Source of the DNA: Paraliobacillus ryukyuensis
GTDB lineage: Bacteria > Bacillota > Bacilli > Bacillales > Amphibacillaceae
DNA length: 64,000 nucleotides
NCBI RefSeq assembly: GCF_003315295.1
Contig: NZ_QNRI01000006.1
Location: 62,001 to 126,000 of the forward strand
Reading direction: 5' to 3'
Shown here piece after piece: positions 25,695-37,769 of the stretch. The translations under genes were made by a program, and so were the position numbers. Numbering within the stretch: the first letter of the stretch is position 1; the number at the start of each line of letters is the position of its first letter. The notes beneath the pieces were generated by a model. It saw only the letters and a list, made by a program, of their open reading frames with translations, was not told the DNA's origin and searched no databases.

Positions 25695-25997
25695 ATGGTA
25701 CCAATAGTGAAAGATAACCTGCCTGTTGCAGATGAACTTGGTGCTATGACTTTTATTCATAGTCCTTTTTGTGGAACTTGTCACCTAGCACGACAAATTC
25801 TAGTTAAAATTGAAGAAGAAGCAGGAAAAAATCTTTTTAATGAAATGAACGCTGCCCTATTTCCGGCATTTATGCAGAACAAAAAAATTGAAAGTGTTCC
25901 TTGTTTGTTCACCATATCGATGAATGGCGAAGAACAGCGAATTTATTCTTTTGAAAAAATGGCACAGTTATCTAGCGCATTAACACATAATGGCTAG
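25695..25997 (+). CDS. yusE: Thioredoxin-like protein YusE
   Basis: A 100-aa thioredoxin-fold protein with CGTC in FIHSPFCGTCHLARQIL (about residues 27-30) and the cis-Pro strand IESVPCLFTI. It lacks a signal peptide and is presumably a cytosolic thiol-disulfide reductase. It overlaps no other gene but follows yusF by 10 nt behind AAGGAG, so the two form an operon conserved with B. subtilis yusFE. The partner substrate is unknown. Confidence 0.82.
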   Translation: MVPIVKDNLPVADELGAMTFIHSPFCGTCHLARQILVKIEEEAGKNLFNEMNAALFPAFMQNKKIESVPCLFTISMNGEEQRIYSFEKMAQLSSALTHNG

Positions 25998-26012
25998 TAT
26001 ATTGTTTTGTTG

Positions 26013-26051
26013 GCATGGAGGATAGTAGTTATCCGAACCGTGTCTTTTTTT
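26013..26051 (+). terminator. Terminator after yusE
   Basis: CATGG..GGATA pairs with TATCC..CCGTG across a 5-nt loop with a small internal bulge, followed by a seven-T run. Confidence 0.7.
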
Positions 26052-26065
26052 GTACTTGAATAACG

Positions 26066-26540
26066 TGGTTAAATAAAGGTAAAGTATAAATCACGTTGGT
26101 GAGCGCCCTAGATTTCATAGTTAAACGGAGAAAAAGCGGAAATCACGTTGGTGAGCGCCCTAGATTTCATAGTTAAACGGAGAAAAAGCGGAAATCACGT
26201 TGGTGAGCGTCAAAGATTTCATAGTTAAACGGAGAAAAAGCGGAAATCGCGTTGGTGAGCGTCAAAGATTTCATAGTTAAACGGAGAAAAAGCGGAAATC
26301 ACGTTGGTGAGCGCCCTAGATTTCATAGTTAAACGGAGAAAAAGCGGAAATCACGTTGGTGAGCGTCAAAGATTTCATAGTTAAACGGAGAAAAAGCGGA
26401 AATCGCGTTGGTGAGCGTCAAAGATTTCATAGTTAAACGGAGAAAAAGCGGAAATCGCGTTGGTGAGCGTCAAAGATTTCATAGTTAAACGAAGATAAAG
26501 CAGAAATCACTTTGATAAGCGCCCTGCATCTCCAATTAAG
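26066..26540. repeat. 52-bp tandem repeat array (eight full units)
   Basis: Eight consecutive 52-bp units run from 26088 to 26503, flanked by degenerate part-units. Units differ mainly at two sites: A or G at unit position 6, and CCCTA or TCAAA at unit positions 19-23. Units 2-4 and 5-7 are identical triplets, a 156-bp higher-order duplication. The unit is not a multiple of three and carries stops, so it is not coding. No spacers occur, so it is not CRISPR. It lies between convergent genes yusE and the TlpA-like gene. Confidence 0.95.
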
Positions 26541-26551
26541 TTTAGAAATTG

Positions 26552-26971
26552 CTATTCTACTACCTCTCCAATCGACTGTACGATATCTAAAAAGTTACTT
26601 TTATCCCCGAATGTTTGGTGAACTTTTCCCTGTTGATCAATAATAATGGTGGTAGGAACTCCTTCACAATGAAACAAGTCGTACACGTCTCTCCCATTAT
26701 CAATTAAAGAAGGTTGGCTTAAAAATTTGTTTGCATATTTTTCTGCTTCCTCACGGCTACGCTCTCTACCCAGTACATTAATAGAGACTAGTTCTACTTT
26801 GCTCGGATCCATTGATTGAAAGAGTTGTTCTTTTTTGGGTAGGTCTACACTACAGTCAGGACACCAAGAAGCCCAAAATGTGAGGACAATAACTTTACCT
26901 TTATAATCCGATAGGCGCCATTCACCCGTCTTATTGATATATGATAATGTAAAATTAACTGATTCGTTCAT
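26552..26971 (-). CDS. TlpA/ResA-like thioredoxin-family protein
   Basis: The 139-aa redoxin has its active site in VLTFWASWCPDCSVDLPKK (CPDC, about residues 36-39) and the cis-Pro loop EGVPTTIIIDQQGKV. It starts MNESVNFTLSYINKTGEW without a signal sequence or membrane anchor, unlike ResA or StoA, so it is probably cytosolic, although a membrane-anchored homologue may have lost its anchor. The start ATG 26971 follows AAAGGAAG. Its 3' end abuts the tandem repeat array, from which no separate terminator is evident. Confidence 0.82.
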   Translation of the reverse strand: MNESVNFTLSYINKTGEWRLSDYKGKVIVLTFWASWCPDCSVDLPKKEQLFQSMDPSKVELVSINVLGRERSREEAEKYANKFLSQPSLIDNGRDVYDLFHCEGVPTTIIIDQQGKVHQTFGDKSNFLDIVQSIGEVVE

Positions 26972-27087
26972 TAAAAATCTTCCTTTCTAATCTTCTCCAT
27001 ATTGTATATGAAACTTCTGATGGGCTCAAGAATTTAGAAAGATGTAAAACTGGTAAAATTTTTATGAGATTAAAAAAATAAAAACAA

Positions 27088-27117
27088 TTGACATTTGATT
27101 AAGCGGTGTGCTAAGAT
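27088..27117 (+). promoter_or_regulatory. Sigma-A promoter of metNPQ
   Basis: TTGACA (27088-27093) and TAAGAT (27112-27117) are spaced 18 bp, just upstream of the SAM riboswitch. Confidence 0.7.
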
Positions 27118-27147
27118 CCAATTATCTTAATGAAAACTTAATACTTA

Positions 27148-27270
27148 ATCTCTTATCAAGAGAGGTGGAGGGACTGGCCCGACGAAGCCCGGCAACCGTT
27201 AAACATATTCTATGTTTAAAAAGGTGCCAATTCCTGCAGAGCAGTTAATGCTTTGGCAGATGAGAGAACA
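27148..27270 (+). promoter_or_regulatory. SAM riboswitch (S-box)
   Basis: The S-box core is clear: CTCTTATCAAGAGAGGTGGA, GGGACTGGCCCGACGAAGCC, CGGCAACC, AAGGTGCCAATTCC and the closing GGCAGATGAGAG. S-adenosylmethionine binding stabilises the form that lets the downstream terminator fold, switching off methionine uptake when SAM is abundant. Confidence 0.95.
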
Positions 27271-27288
27271 GAATTATTATAGACATAG

Positions 27289-27330
27289 GGTGTCTTTCTG
27301 TTCTCCACGAACAGAAAGACACCTTTTTTT
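27289..27330 (+). terminator. Riboswitch terminator upstream of metN
   Basis: GGTGTCTTTCTGTTC pairs perfectly with GAACAGAAAGACACC, followed by seven Ts. The GAGAGAACAGA at the aptamer end can compete for pairing, giving the on-state. Confidence 0.92.
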
Positions 27331-27402
27331 ATTTAGATAGTGAAATTATATTCCTTATTAGCACAAGCGATAAAAACATAACAAGTAGAAAGAAGGGATA
27401 CG

Positions 27403-28428
27403 ATGATTACCATTAACCAGCTGTCAAAAGTTTTTCAAACGAATAACGCATCAATTACTGCGGTGGATAAGCTTGACCTATCGATTAATAATGGCGAGAT
27501 CTTCGGTGTTATTGGCTATAGTGGCGCAGGTAAGAGTACTTTTATTCGACTTATTAATCGATTAGAGGAGCCAAGCTCAGGCGAAGTAACTATCGATGAC
27601 CAAACGATTACAGCGTTATCAAAAAAACAATTGCGTCTCTCACGTCAAGAGATTGGCATGATTTTTCAACATTTTAATCTATTATGGTCACGTACGGTAA
27701 GACAGAATATTTCATTTCCGCTAGAAATTGCAGGAGTAGCAAAAGCCGAGCGTGAAGAACGAGTAGATGAATTAATTCGATTGGTTGGTTTGTCTGGCCG
27801 AGAGGATGCTTATCCTTCCCAGTTAAGTGGTGGCCAGAAACAACGTGTTGGTATTGCGCGAGCATTAGCTAATCGACCGAAAGTGTTGTTGTGTGATGAA
27901 GCGACATCGGCATTAGATCCAGAAACAACGGATGCTATTTTATCCTTATTGGTAGATATTAATAAACAGCTTGGTCTAACGATTATCTTAATTACTCATG
28001 AAATGCATGTCATACAGAAGATCTGTCATCGTGTAGCGGTAATGGAACAAGGAGCGGTTGTGGAAGAAGGAAATGTCGTTGACGTATTCTCTCACCCAAA
28101 ACAATCAGTTACGAAGAAGTTTGTGGAACAAGTAATGGGCAAACCTGAAGAACAAGCAACGGACGAAACCTTTATGCATCATGTCGAGCAAGGAAAGGTC
28201 TTGCGTTTACACTTTGTTGGAGAAACAGCCAATCAAGCTGTTATTAGCCAAGTCGCTAAACAATTTAAAGTTGATTTAAACATCTTGCACGGAAATGTCA
28301 AACAAACACAAGCTGGTGCTTACGGAACATTATATGTTCAAATTACTGGTGAAGAGGTAGAAATAACAAAAGCAATTGACCATATCAAGTCCATAGCAGT
28401 AGAAGTGGAGGTGAAAGGCCATGCTTAA
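27403..28428 (+). CDS. metN: Methionine ABC transporter ATPase MetN
   Basis: The 341-aa ATPase has Walker A GYSGAGKST, signature LSGGQKQRVGIARAL, Walker B VLLCDEATSALD, and a C-terminal NIL (ligand-sensing) domain from about residue 265 that allows methionine feedback inhibition. It energises methionine import through MetP. Start ATG 27403 behind AGAAAGAAGGG; overlaps metP by 8 nt. The SAM riboswitch upstream confirms the substrate class. Confidence 0.95.
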   Translation: MITINQLSKVFQTNNASITAVDKLDLSINNGEIFGVIGYSGAGKSTFIRLINRLEEPSSGEVTIDDQTITALSKKQLRLSRQEIGMIFQHFNLLWSRTVRQNISFPLEIAGVAKAEREERVDELIRLVGLSGREDAYPSQLSGGQKQRVGIARALANRPKVLLCDEATSALDPETTDAILSLLVDINKQLGLTIILITHEMHVIQKICHRVAVMEQGAVVEEGNVVDVFSHPKQSVTKKFVEQVMGKPEEQATDETFMHHVEQGKVLRLHFVGETANQAVISQVAKQFKVDLNILHGNVKQTQAGAYGTLYVQITGEEVEITKAIDHIKSIAVEVEVKGHA

Positions 28429-29089
28429 TACACTTTTTCCAAATGTGAAATGGTTTGACTTGGTTATTGCAACAGGTGAGACATTTTACATGACATTAAT
28501 TGCTTTAGTCGGAACGCTTATTCTAGGAATCGCATTAGGACTGTTACTATATTTAACTTCGAAAGGCAATGTGTGGCAGAATAAAGGGCTCAATTTTATC
28601 GTTGCTACCGTTGTAAACGTATTTCGGGCGATTCCGTTTGTTATTTTAATTTTGCTATTATTCCCATTTACTGATTTTCTAATTGGAACATTGCGAGGAC
28701 CGAATGCAGCACTACCTGCATTAATCATTGGTTCTGCGCCATTCTATGGTAGATTAGTTGAGATTGCATTGCGAGAAGTTGATAAAGGTGTGATTGAGGC
28801 GGCTAAAGCAATGGGGGCAAAAACCTCAACCATTATTTTTAAGGTACTATTAAAAGAATCAACACCAGCATTAGTTTCTGGATTAACCGTAACAGCGATT
28901 GCTTTAATCGGATACACAGCTGTTGCTGGTATTATTGGTGCAGGCGGGTTAGGTGATTATGCTTATTATTATGGGTTCCAACGCCAAGCTAGTGATGTCT
29001 TATTCATGTGTACCGTATTAATTGTCATTATTGTTTTTGTGTTCCAGATCATTGGTGACACAATCACAAATAAATTAGATAAACGATGA
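28421..29089 (+). CDS. metP: Methionine ABC transporter permease MetP (MetI)
   Basis: The 222-aa permease of the BPD transport family has about five membrane helices and the EAA coupling loop in EVDKGVIEAAKAMGAKTSTIIFKV. ALIGYTAVAGIIGAGGLGDYAYYYGFQR is broken here by family-typical GAGGLGDYAYYYGFQR near the C-terminus. Starts inside the end of metN with GTGGAGGTG upstream. It forms the membrane channel of the D/L-methionine importer. Confidence 0.94.
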   Translation: MLNTLFPNVKWFDLVIATGETFYMTLIALVGTLILGIALGLLLYLTSKGNVWQNKGLNFIVATVVNVFRAIPFVILILLLFPFTDFLIGTLRGPNAALPALIIGSAPFYGRLVEIALREVDKGVIEAAKAMGAKTSTIIFKVLLKESTPALVSGLTVTAIALIGYTAVAGIIGAGGLGDYAYYYGFQRQASDVLFMCTVLIVIIVFVFQIIGDTITNKLDKR

Positions 29090-29147
29090 TGGAAAACTTG
29101 TGGAAAGCGCAAGTTAACTATAAAAAAATAAGAAGGAGAGTTTTAAC

Positions 29148-30002
29148 ATGAAAAAATTGCTATTATTTTTAATTGCTACTTTGTTCGTAGGCGTATTAGT
29201 AGGATGTGGGACAGGTAATTCAGATGAGGAAACAAGTGGAGACAATGGTGAGACAAGTGAAGAAAATGTTGAAATAAAAGTAGGTGCGACAAGCGTGCCA
29301 CATGCAGAAATTTTAGAAGAAGCAAAACCGATATTAGCTGAAAAAGGTATCGATTTAGTTATTGAAGAGTTTCAAGATTATATTCTACCAAATAAAGATC
29401 TAGCTAATGGATCAATTGATGCAAATTATTTCCAACACATTCCGTACTTTAATTCACAAAAAGAAGAATTTGAGTATGATTTTGTTAATTTAGGTGGCAT
29501 TCATATTGAGCCAATGGGTGTTTATTCAAAAAATATTACAAATATTGAAGATATCCCAGAAGGGACGGAAGTGATTATTAGTCGTTCAGTACCAGATCAC
29601 GGACGTATCTTAACCTTATTTGAGCAACAAGGATTAATTTCCTTAGATGAGAATGTGACGAAAGCAGATGCAACGATTGATGACATTGTGGAAAATCCGC
29701 TAAACTTGAAATTTTCACCAGATGTAGATGCTGCAGTTTTACCACAAATGTATGAGCGCGAAGAGGATAAATTAGTGGCGATTAATACAAATTATGCGAT
29801 TGAAGCAGGACTTTCCCCACTTGAAGATTCGTTATTCGTAGAAGATGCTGATTCTCCATATGTCAATATTATTGCTGCCCGTGCAGAAGATGAGAATAAT
29901 GAAGCTTTACTAACATTAGTGGATGTATTACAGTCTGAAGATATTACGAATTTTATTGAAGAAACGTATGCCGGCGAAGTTGTTCCAGTAGCTTCTGAGT
30001 AG
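29148..30002 (+). CDS. metQ: Methionine-binding lipoprotein MetQ
   Basis: The 284-aa NlpA-family binding protein has a lipobox LVGC (Cys near residue 20), an acidic Asn/Glu-rich tether, then VEIKVGATSVPHAEILEEAK and DYILPNKDLANGSIDANYFQ, hallmarks of MetQ. NLGGIHIEPMGVYS follows. It delivers methionine to MetNP at the outer membrane surface. Start ATG 29148 behind AGAAGGAGAG. Last gene of the riboswitch-controlled operon. Confidence 0.94.
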   Translation: MKKLLLFLIATLFVGVLVGCGTGNSDEETSGDNGETSEENVEIKVGATSVPHAEILEEAKPILAEKGIDLVIEEFQDYILPNKDLANGSIDANYFQHIPYFNSQKEEFEYDFVNLGGIHIEPMGVYSKNITNIEDIPEGTEVIISRSVPDHGRILTLFEQQGLISLDENVTKADATIDDIVENPLNLKFSPDVDAAVLPQMYEREEDKLVAINTNYAIEAGLSPLEDSLFVEDADSPYVNIIAARAEDENNEALLTLVDVLQSEDITNFIEETYAGEVVPVASE

Positions 30003-30121
30003 TGAATAAGCAAAATTCGATAAACTCTAAGCAAATCGAATGTATTCTAGCTCTGTTTGTTGTATGTAAGTCATGTGAGCGTAAGTGAGGGCAAATCCTT
30101 TCAAATAACTTGTCAAGCACT

Positions 30122-30150
30122 TTGTTATGTAATCTAACAAATGGTACATT
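30122..30150 (+). promoter_or_regulatory. Possible promoter of the 61-aa gene
   Basis: TTGTTA (30122-30127) and TACATT (30145-30150) with 17-bp spacing; the -10 is a modest match. Confidence 0.4.
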
Positions 30151-30188
30151 ATTATTGTCAAACAAAGAAAGGGATGTTTTAAACCAAA

Positions 30189-30374
30189 ATGGCTCGATTA
30201 GCATTAAACTATACAACAGACATGGAAAAAGCAATGCAAGAAAATCATGGAGTTGGATTTGCCGAATATGAAAAAAGTTTGGCCAAACGCCTAGAAATTG
30301 AAAAGAAACGTGAAAAAAGCTATCGGAACGGTTTGAAGATCGTTACTGACATGGAACAAAAAGTACATCGTTAA
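30189..30374 (+). CDS. Small charged protein of unknown function (61 aa)
   Basis: A 61-residue, helix-prone and highly charged protein: MARLALNYTTDMEKAMQENH, then Lys/Glu/Arg-rich to the end (KKREKSYRNGLKIVTDMEQK). No family is recognised. It has its own plausible promoter, an AAAGGG sequence about 10 nt before ATG, and a strong terminator 15 nt after the stop, so it looks like a real monocistronic gene. No membrane segment or cysteine is present. Confidence 0.6.
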   Translation: MARLALNYTTDMEKAMQENHGVGFAEYEKSLAKRLEIEKKREKSYRNGLKIVTDMEQKVHR

Positions 30375-30388
30375 AAATCATAAAAACT

Positions 30389-30431
30389 AAAATCCCCTCA
30401 CTTCAATTTAATTGCAGTGAGGGGATTTTTT
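30389..30431 (+). terminator. Terminator of the 61-aa gene
   Basis: AAAATCCCCTCACT pairs perfectly with AGTGAGGGGATTTT and ends in a T run. Confidence 0.92.
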
Positions 30432-30821
30432 ATGCGAAAAATTAGTTAGAATATATGATACAAATAAAAAGGAAACCCATTAAAGAAACCAGATAATGGA
30501 GGGGTTTTAAAGGCATTTAGTAGGTCACTTTTGTTTATGGAATCTTGGGATCGTGATATAGTAATAATATAAGAATTTTATCATTAGAAAGTATACATGG
30601 TAACGATGTATCTATTCATCAACTAACACTGCCATATGGTTGCGGCAGACGATCGATACTTTTTGTGCAAAATAGTTTGAAAAATGCTACGTGTGTATCT
30701 TTGAAATGTTGATTATAGATTCGAAATAGTATAAGATTGTAATGAGAATAAAGTGAGAATGAACCTCAGACAACAAGGTTCTCTCTATTTTTATAAATTT
30801 TATTATGTTGGAGGTAACAAT
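30432..30821. other. Upstream region of the suf operon
   Basis: About 390 bp without a convincing gene. It should hold the suf promoter; TTGATT...TAAGAT near 30710-30738 is a possible sigma-A site. A frame extending sufC leftwards lacks a ribosome binding site. No riboswitch or Fe-S regulator site was recognised. Confidence 0.4.
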
Positions 30822-31607
30822 ATGGCTGTATCGACGTTAGAAATTAAAGATCTTCATGTTGAAATTGAAGGTCAAGAGATATTAAAAGGTGTAAACTTAA
30901 CCATTAAAGGTGGCGAGTTCCATGCTGTCATGGGACCAAATGGTACGGGTAAGTCCACTTTAGCATCTGCCATTATGGGTCATCCGAAATACGAAGTAAC
31001 AAGTGGAAGCATTCTTTTAGATGGGGAAGATGTGCTAGAAATGGAAGTAGACGAACGAGCAAAAGCAGGTCTATTTTTAGCGATGCAATATCCAAGTGAA
31101 ATTAGTGGGGTAACAACTTCTGACTTCTTACGTTCTTCCATTAATGCTCGTCGTGAAGAAGGCGATGAAATTCCATTAATGAAATTCATTAAAGAGATGG
31201 ATGCAGCAATGGATTATTTAGAAATAGATAAAAACATGGCGCAACGTTATTTAAATGAAGGATTCTCTGGCGGAGAGAAAAAACGTAATGAAATCCTACA
31301 ATTAATGCTGTTAAAACCAGCCATCGGAATTTTAGATGAGATTGACTCTGGTTTGGATATTGATGCACTTAAAATTGTATCCAAAGGAATCAATAAACTA
31401 CGTAACGAAACATTTGGTTGCTTAATTATTACGCACTACCAACGTTTACTAGACTACATTACGCCAGATTATGTACACATCATGATGCAAGGCCGTGTGG
31501 TGAAATCAGGTGGTCCAGAGTTAGCTGAACGTCTAGAAGCAGAGGGTTATGACTGGATTAAAAAAGAATTAGGTATTGAAGAGGAAACAGTAGGTCATAA
31601 CGCATAA
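30822..31607 (+). CDS. sufC: Fe-S assembly ATPase SufC
   Basis: The 261-aa ABC-type ATPase drives the SufBCD scaffold for iron-sulfur cluster assembly. It has Walker A GPNGTGKST, signature FSGGEKKRNEILQL and Walker B IGILDEIDSGLDID, all diagnostic of SufC rather than of a transporter ATPase. ATG 30822 follows TTGGAGGT; upstream in-frame codons lack one. First gene of sufC-sufD-sufS-sufU-sufB, the essential Fe-S pathway of Bacillus. Confidence 0.97.
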   Translation: MAVSTLEIKDLHVEIEGQEILKGVNLTIKGGEFHAVMGPNGTGKSTLASAIMGHPKYEVTSGSILLDGEDVLEMEVDERAKAGLFLAMQYPSEISGVTTSDFLRSSINARREEGDEIPLMKFIKEMDAAMDYLEIDKNMAQRYLNEGFSGGEKKRNEILQLMLLKPAIGILDEIDSGLDIDALKIVSKGINKLRNETFGCLIITHYQRLLDYITPDYVHIMMQGRVVKSGGPELAERLEAEGYDWIKKELGIEEETVGHNA

Positions 31608-31624
31608 ACGTAAGGAGGGATTAG

Positions 31625-34570
<2,946 letters not shown>

Positions 34571-34620
34571 TATTGTTTATTTAAAAATGATGATAGAATT
34601 TGAATAGGAGGGGTTAAATA

Positions 34621-36018
34621 ATGGCTAAGAAGGCGCCAGAAGTTGGAGATTATAAATATGGTTTTCATGATCGTGACGTTTCCGTCTTTCGTACAGAAAA
34701 AGGCCTAACCAAAAACGTGGTTGAAGAAATTTCACGAATGAAAGAAGAACCACAATGGATGCTCGATTATCGTTTAAAAGCACTAGAACAATTTTATAAA
34801 CAACCGATGCCACAGTGGGGTGGGGATCTTTCAGAATTAAATTTTGATGAGATCACGTATTATGTTAAACCATCTGAGCGTTCGGAACGTTCATGGGATG
34901 AGGTCCCTGATGAAATTAAACAAACATTTGATAAATTAGGGATTCCAGAAGCAGAACAAAAATATTTAGCTGGTGTATCAGCACAATATGAATCAGAGGT
35001 TGTCTATCATAATTTAAAAGAAGATTTAGAAGAAATGGGTATTGTGTTTAAAGATACCGATACAGCACTAAAAGAAAATGAAGATTTATTTAAACAGTAT
35101 TTTGGGAAAGTTATTCCTTCATCTGATAATAAATTTTCTGCATTAAACTCAGCAGTATGGTCTGGTGGATCATTTATTTATGTTCCAAAAGGCGTAAAAG
35201 CTGACACGCCATTGCAGGCATACTTCCGAATTAACTCGGAAAACATGGGACAATTTGAGCGTACGTTAATTATTGTAGACGAAGGCGCTTCTGTACACTA
35301 TGTAGAAGGTTGTACAGCACCAACTTATACAACCAATTCGTTGCACAGTGCAGTAGTTGAAATTTTTGTTAAAAAAGATGCGTATTGCCGTTATACAACT
35401 ATTCAAAACTGGGCAAATAACGTATATAACTTAGTAACCAAGCGTGCCACTTGCGATGCAAACGCAACAATGGAATGGGTCGACGGTAACTTAGGATCGA
35501 AATTAACAATGAAATATCCTTCTGTTATCTTAAAAGGAGAAGGCGCACGTGGCATGACCTTATCTATTGCATTAGCAGGAAAAGGTCAACACCAAGATGC
35601 TGGGGCAAAAATGTATCACCTTGCACCAAATACTTCTTCTACGATTGTATCAAAATCAATTTCGAAACAAGGTGGTAAAGTAACCTATCGTGGTATTGTT
35701 CACTTTGGAAGAAAAGCGGATAATGCTCGTTCAAACATCGAGTGCGATACGTTAATTATGGATAATAAATCGACTTCAGATACCATTCCTTATAATGAAA
35801 TTAACAATGAAAATATTTCATTAGAGCACGAAGCAAAAGTTTCTAAAGTGTCTGAAGAGCAGTTATTCTACTTGATGAGTCGTGGTATTTCCGAACAAGA
35901 AGCAACTGAAATGATCGTAATGGGCTTCATTGAACCATTTACGAAAGAGCTTCCAATGGAATACGCAGTAGAAATGAACCGCCTAATCAGCTTTGAAATG
36001 GAAGGTAGTATCGGGTAA
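34621..36018 (+). CDS. sufB: Fe-S assembly scaffold protein SufB
   Basis: The 465-aa scaffold subunit on which the cluster is built. [40 protein letters not shown] and the [22 protein letters not shown] region are SufB signatures. [18 protein letters not shown] near the end parallels SufD. Last gene of the operon; a hairpin terminator follows. Confidence 0.96.
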   Translation: MAKKAPEVGDYKYGFHDRDVSVFRTEKGLTKNVVEEISRMKEEPQWMLDYRLKALEQFYKQPMPQWGGDLSELNFDEITYYVKPSERSERSWDEVPDEIKQTFDKLGIPEAEQKYLAGVSAQYESEVVYHNLKEDLEEMGIVFKDTDTALKENEDLFKQYFGKVIPSSDNKFSALNSAVWSGGSFIYVPKGVKADTPLQAYFRINSENMGQFERTLIIVDEGASVHYVEGCTAPTYTTNSLHSAVVEIFVKKDAYCRYTTIQNWANNVYNLVTKRATCDANATMEWVDGNLGSKLTMKYPSVILKGEGARGMTLSIALAGKGQHQDAGAKMYHLAPNTSSTIVSKSISKQGGKVTYRGIVHFGRKADNARSNIECDTLIMDNKSTSDTIPYNEINNENISLEHEAKVSKVSEEQLFYLMSRGISEQEATEMIVMGFIEPFTKELPMEYAVEMNRLISFEMEGSIG

Positions 36019-36043
36019 TCATATTCCATATGAGATAAATATG

Positions 36044-36097
36044 AGTACGGGACATACGCAAATGGGTACATTCGCGCGTATGGCTCGTACTTTTTTT
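36044..36097 (+). terminator. Terminator of the suf operon
   Basis: AGTACGGGACATACGC pairs with GCGTATGGCTCGTACT (two mismatches) around a ~15-nt loop, followed by seven Ts. Confidence 0.8.
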
Positions 36098-36277
36098 ATC
36101 CCGCAGAGGCACCATTTGAAGTTTACAGCGTTTAGTAAGGTAAAGATAGTACAGCGAACAGTAAAGAAATCAATATACAAACACCATTCATTCTTTTTGA
36201 AACCGAAACGTGTTAAAATATATATTGGTAAGACTGCAAAATTGAAAATTGTTTCCTTGAATAAAGGGGTTTTTAGC

Positions 36278-37675
36278 ATGCAAGAAAAAATATTCTTATA
36301 TTATACAAGTGATATACATAGCCATTTTGAAAATTGGCCAAAGATTGCCTCCTTTTTTAACGATAAAAAAATACAACATAACAGAGAAAATCAAGACTTT
36401 TTTTTATTTGATAATGGTGACCATATTGATCGCGTACATCCAAACTCAGAAGCATTACTTGGTAAAGGTAATGTAACATTATTAAATGAAGCTGGATATG
36501 ATATGGTGACATTAGGTAATAATGAAGGTATAACATTAAATCATAATGAGCTTTATCATTTATACGATGATGCCGATTTTTCCGTAATCTGCGCTAATTT
36601 ACATAGTAAGGATGGAGATGATCCAGACTGGCTGCAAGCAACTACTTACACATCTACAAATTCGGGTATAACGATTGGTGTCATTGGGTTAACTGCACCA
36701 TTTCAAGCGTTCTATAACCCGCTTGAATGGAATGTAGAGGATCCCTTTGCCATATTAGATCGTGAAGTTGAACGGTTGAACAAACAAGCAGATATTATTG
36801 TACTATTATCTCATTTAGGTATTACTGAAGATCAACAAATTGCAGAAAGATATCCTATGATTGATGTCATTATTGGTGGACACACGCACCATTTATTTCG
36901 TGATGGAGAAGTGGTTAATCAGTCGATCTTAACAGCGGCTGGAAAATTCGGCTATTATGTAGGGGAAGTAGTACTTACTTGGGATCATTCCTTACATCAA
37001 TTAGTCAAAAAAGAGGCATATGCAACACCAATTGATCATGTTTTGCCACATGAAGAGACGACAAGAATAATTAAAGAACAAACCGAACGATCTGCTACTT
37101 TGTTAAAACAAACCATCGCAACACTGGAAAAACCTTTGGAAGTAGACTGGTTCAAACGGACAATAATTATGAAACAATTGACCGAGACCTTACGGGAATG
37201 GACTAATGCAGATATTGCTATGTTAAATGCCGGTATTCTACTTGAGTCGTTACCTCAAGGTACCGTCACTTACGCAGATGTGCACCGTATTTGTCCACAT
37301 CCAATTAATCCCTGTGTTGTAACACTTACAGGTCAAGAATTAGTAGAAGTTATCCGAGGTTCATTAACAAATAATTTTACAGAATTAGAAATGAAGGGAT
37401 TTGGTTTTCGCGGAAAAGTTATCGGTCGTATGGTTTTTGCTGGGGTAGAACTTGAAACCACCATTAATCAAGACGGTAGTGAACATATGAAGGAAGTGAC
37501 GTTTCAAGGGGAAGCGCTGGATGTTGATCAGACGTATCGCCTAGCAACTGCTGATATGTTTACCTTTGGGCAACTTTCTCCACCAATCGCACGATCAAAT
37601 ACGAAAGAATTTTTTATGCCCGAGTTTATGCGAGATTTATTAATTCGAACATTAGTTAGTCATTATAAAAAGTAG
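36278..37675 (+). CDS. yunD: Metallophosphatase/5'-nucleotidase family protein YunD
   Basis: The 465-aa calcineurin-like phosphoesterase joined to a 5'-nucleotidase C-terminal domain. Metal motifs: YYTSDIHSHF, DNGDHID, GNNEG, VLLSHLG and GGHTHH in the first ~250 residues. A C-terminal nucleotide-binding domain (about 330-440) follows. No signal peptide is present, unlike secreted 5'-nucleotidases, so the substrate is cytosolic. ATG 36278 with AAAGGGG upstream is preferred over in-frame codons reaching back into sufB. The neighbourhood suf-yunD-yunB follows B. subtilis. Confidence 0.9.
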   Translation: MQEKIFLYYTSDIHSHFENWPKIASFFNDKKIQHNRENQDFFLFDNGDHIDRVHPNSEALLGKGNVTLLNEAGYDMVTLGNNEGITLNHNELYHLYDDADFSVICANLHSKDGDDPDWLQATTYTSTNSGITIGVIGLTAPFQAFYNPLEWNVEDPFAILDREVERLNKQADIIVLLSHLGITEDQQIAERYPMIDVIIGGHTHHLFRDGEVVNQSILTAAGKFGYYVGEVVLTWDHSLHQLVKKEAYATPIDHVLPHEETTRIIKEQTERSATLLKQTIATLEKPLEVDWFKRTIIMKQLTETLREWTNADIAMLNAGILLESLPQGTVTYADVHRICPHPINPCVVTLTGQELVEVIRGSLTNNFTELEMKGFGFRGKVIGRMVFAGVELETTINQDGSEHMKEVTFQGEALDVDQTYRLATADMFTFGQLSPPIARSNTKEFFMPEFMRDLLIRTLVSHYKK

Positions 37676-37769
37676 GTTGACTCATTTTAAAAATTTTGTG
37701 GATAATTGTAGAACTATTTGATAATATTTGAGTTAGTTAATATTAGATATATTGAGTTAGGAGAAAAGT

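Noticed and set aside
26088-26503. CRISPR array
   Set aside because: Units are directly adjacent with no unique spacers, and no cas genes are near.
26088-26503. Coding repeat (repeat protein)
   Set aside because: 52 bp is not a multiple of three, and stops occur in the unit on both strands.
35993-36277. N-terminal extension of YunD overlapping sufB
   Set aside because: It crosses the suf terminator, and AAAGGGG precedes ATG 36278, where the conserved protein begins.
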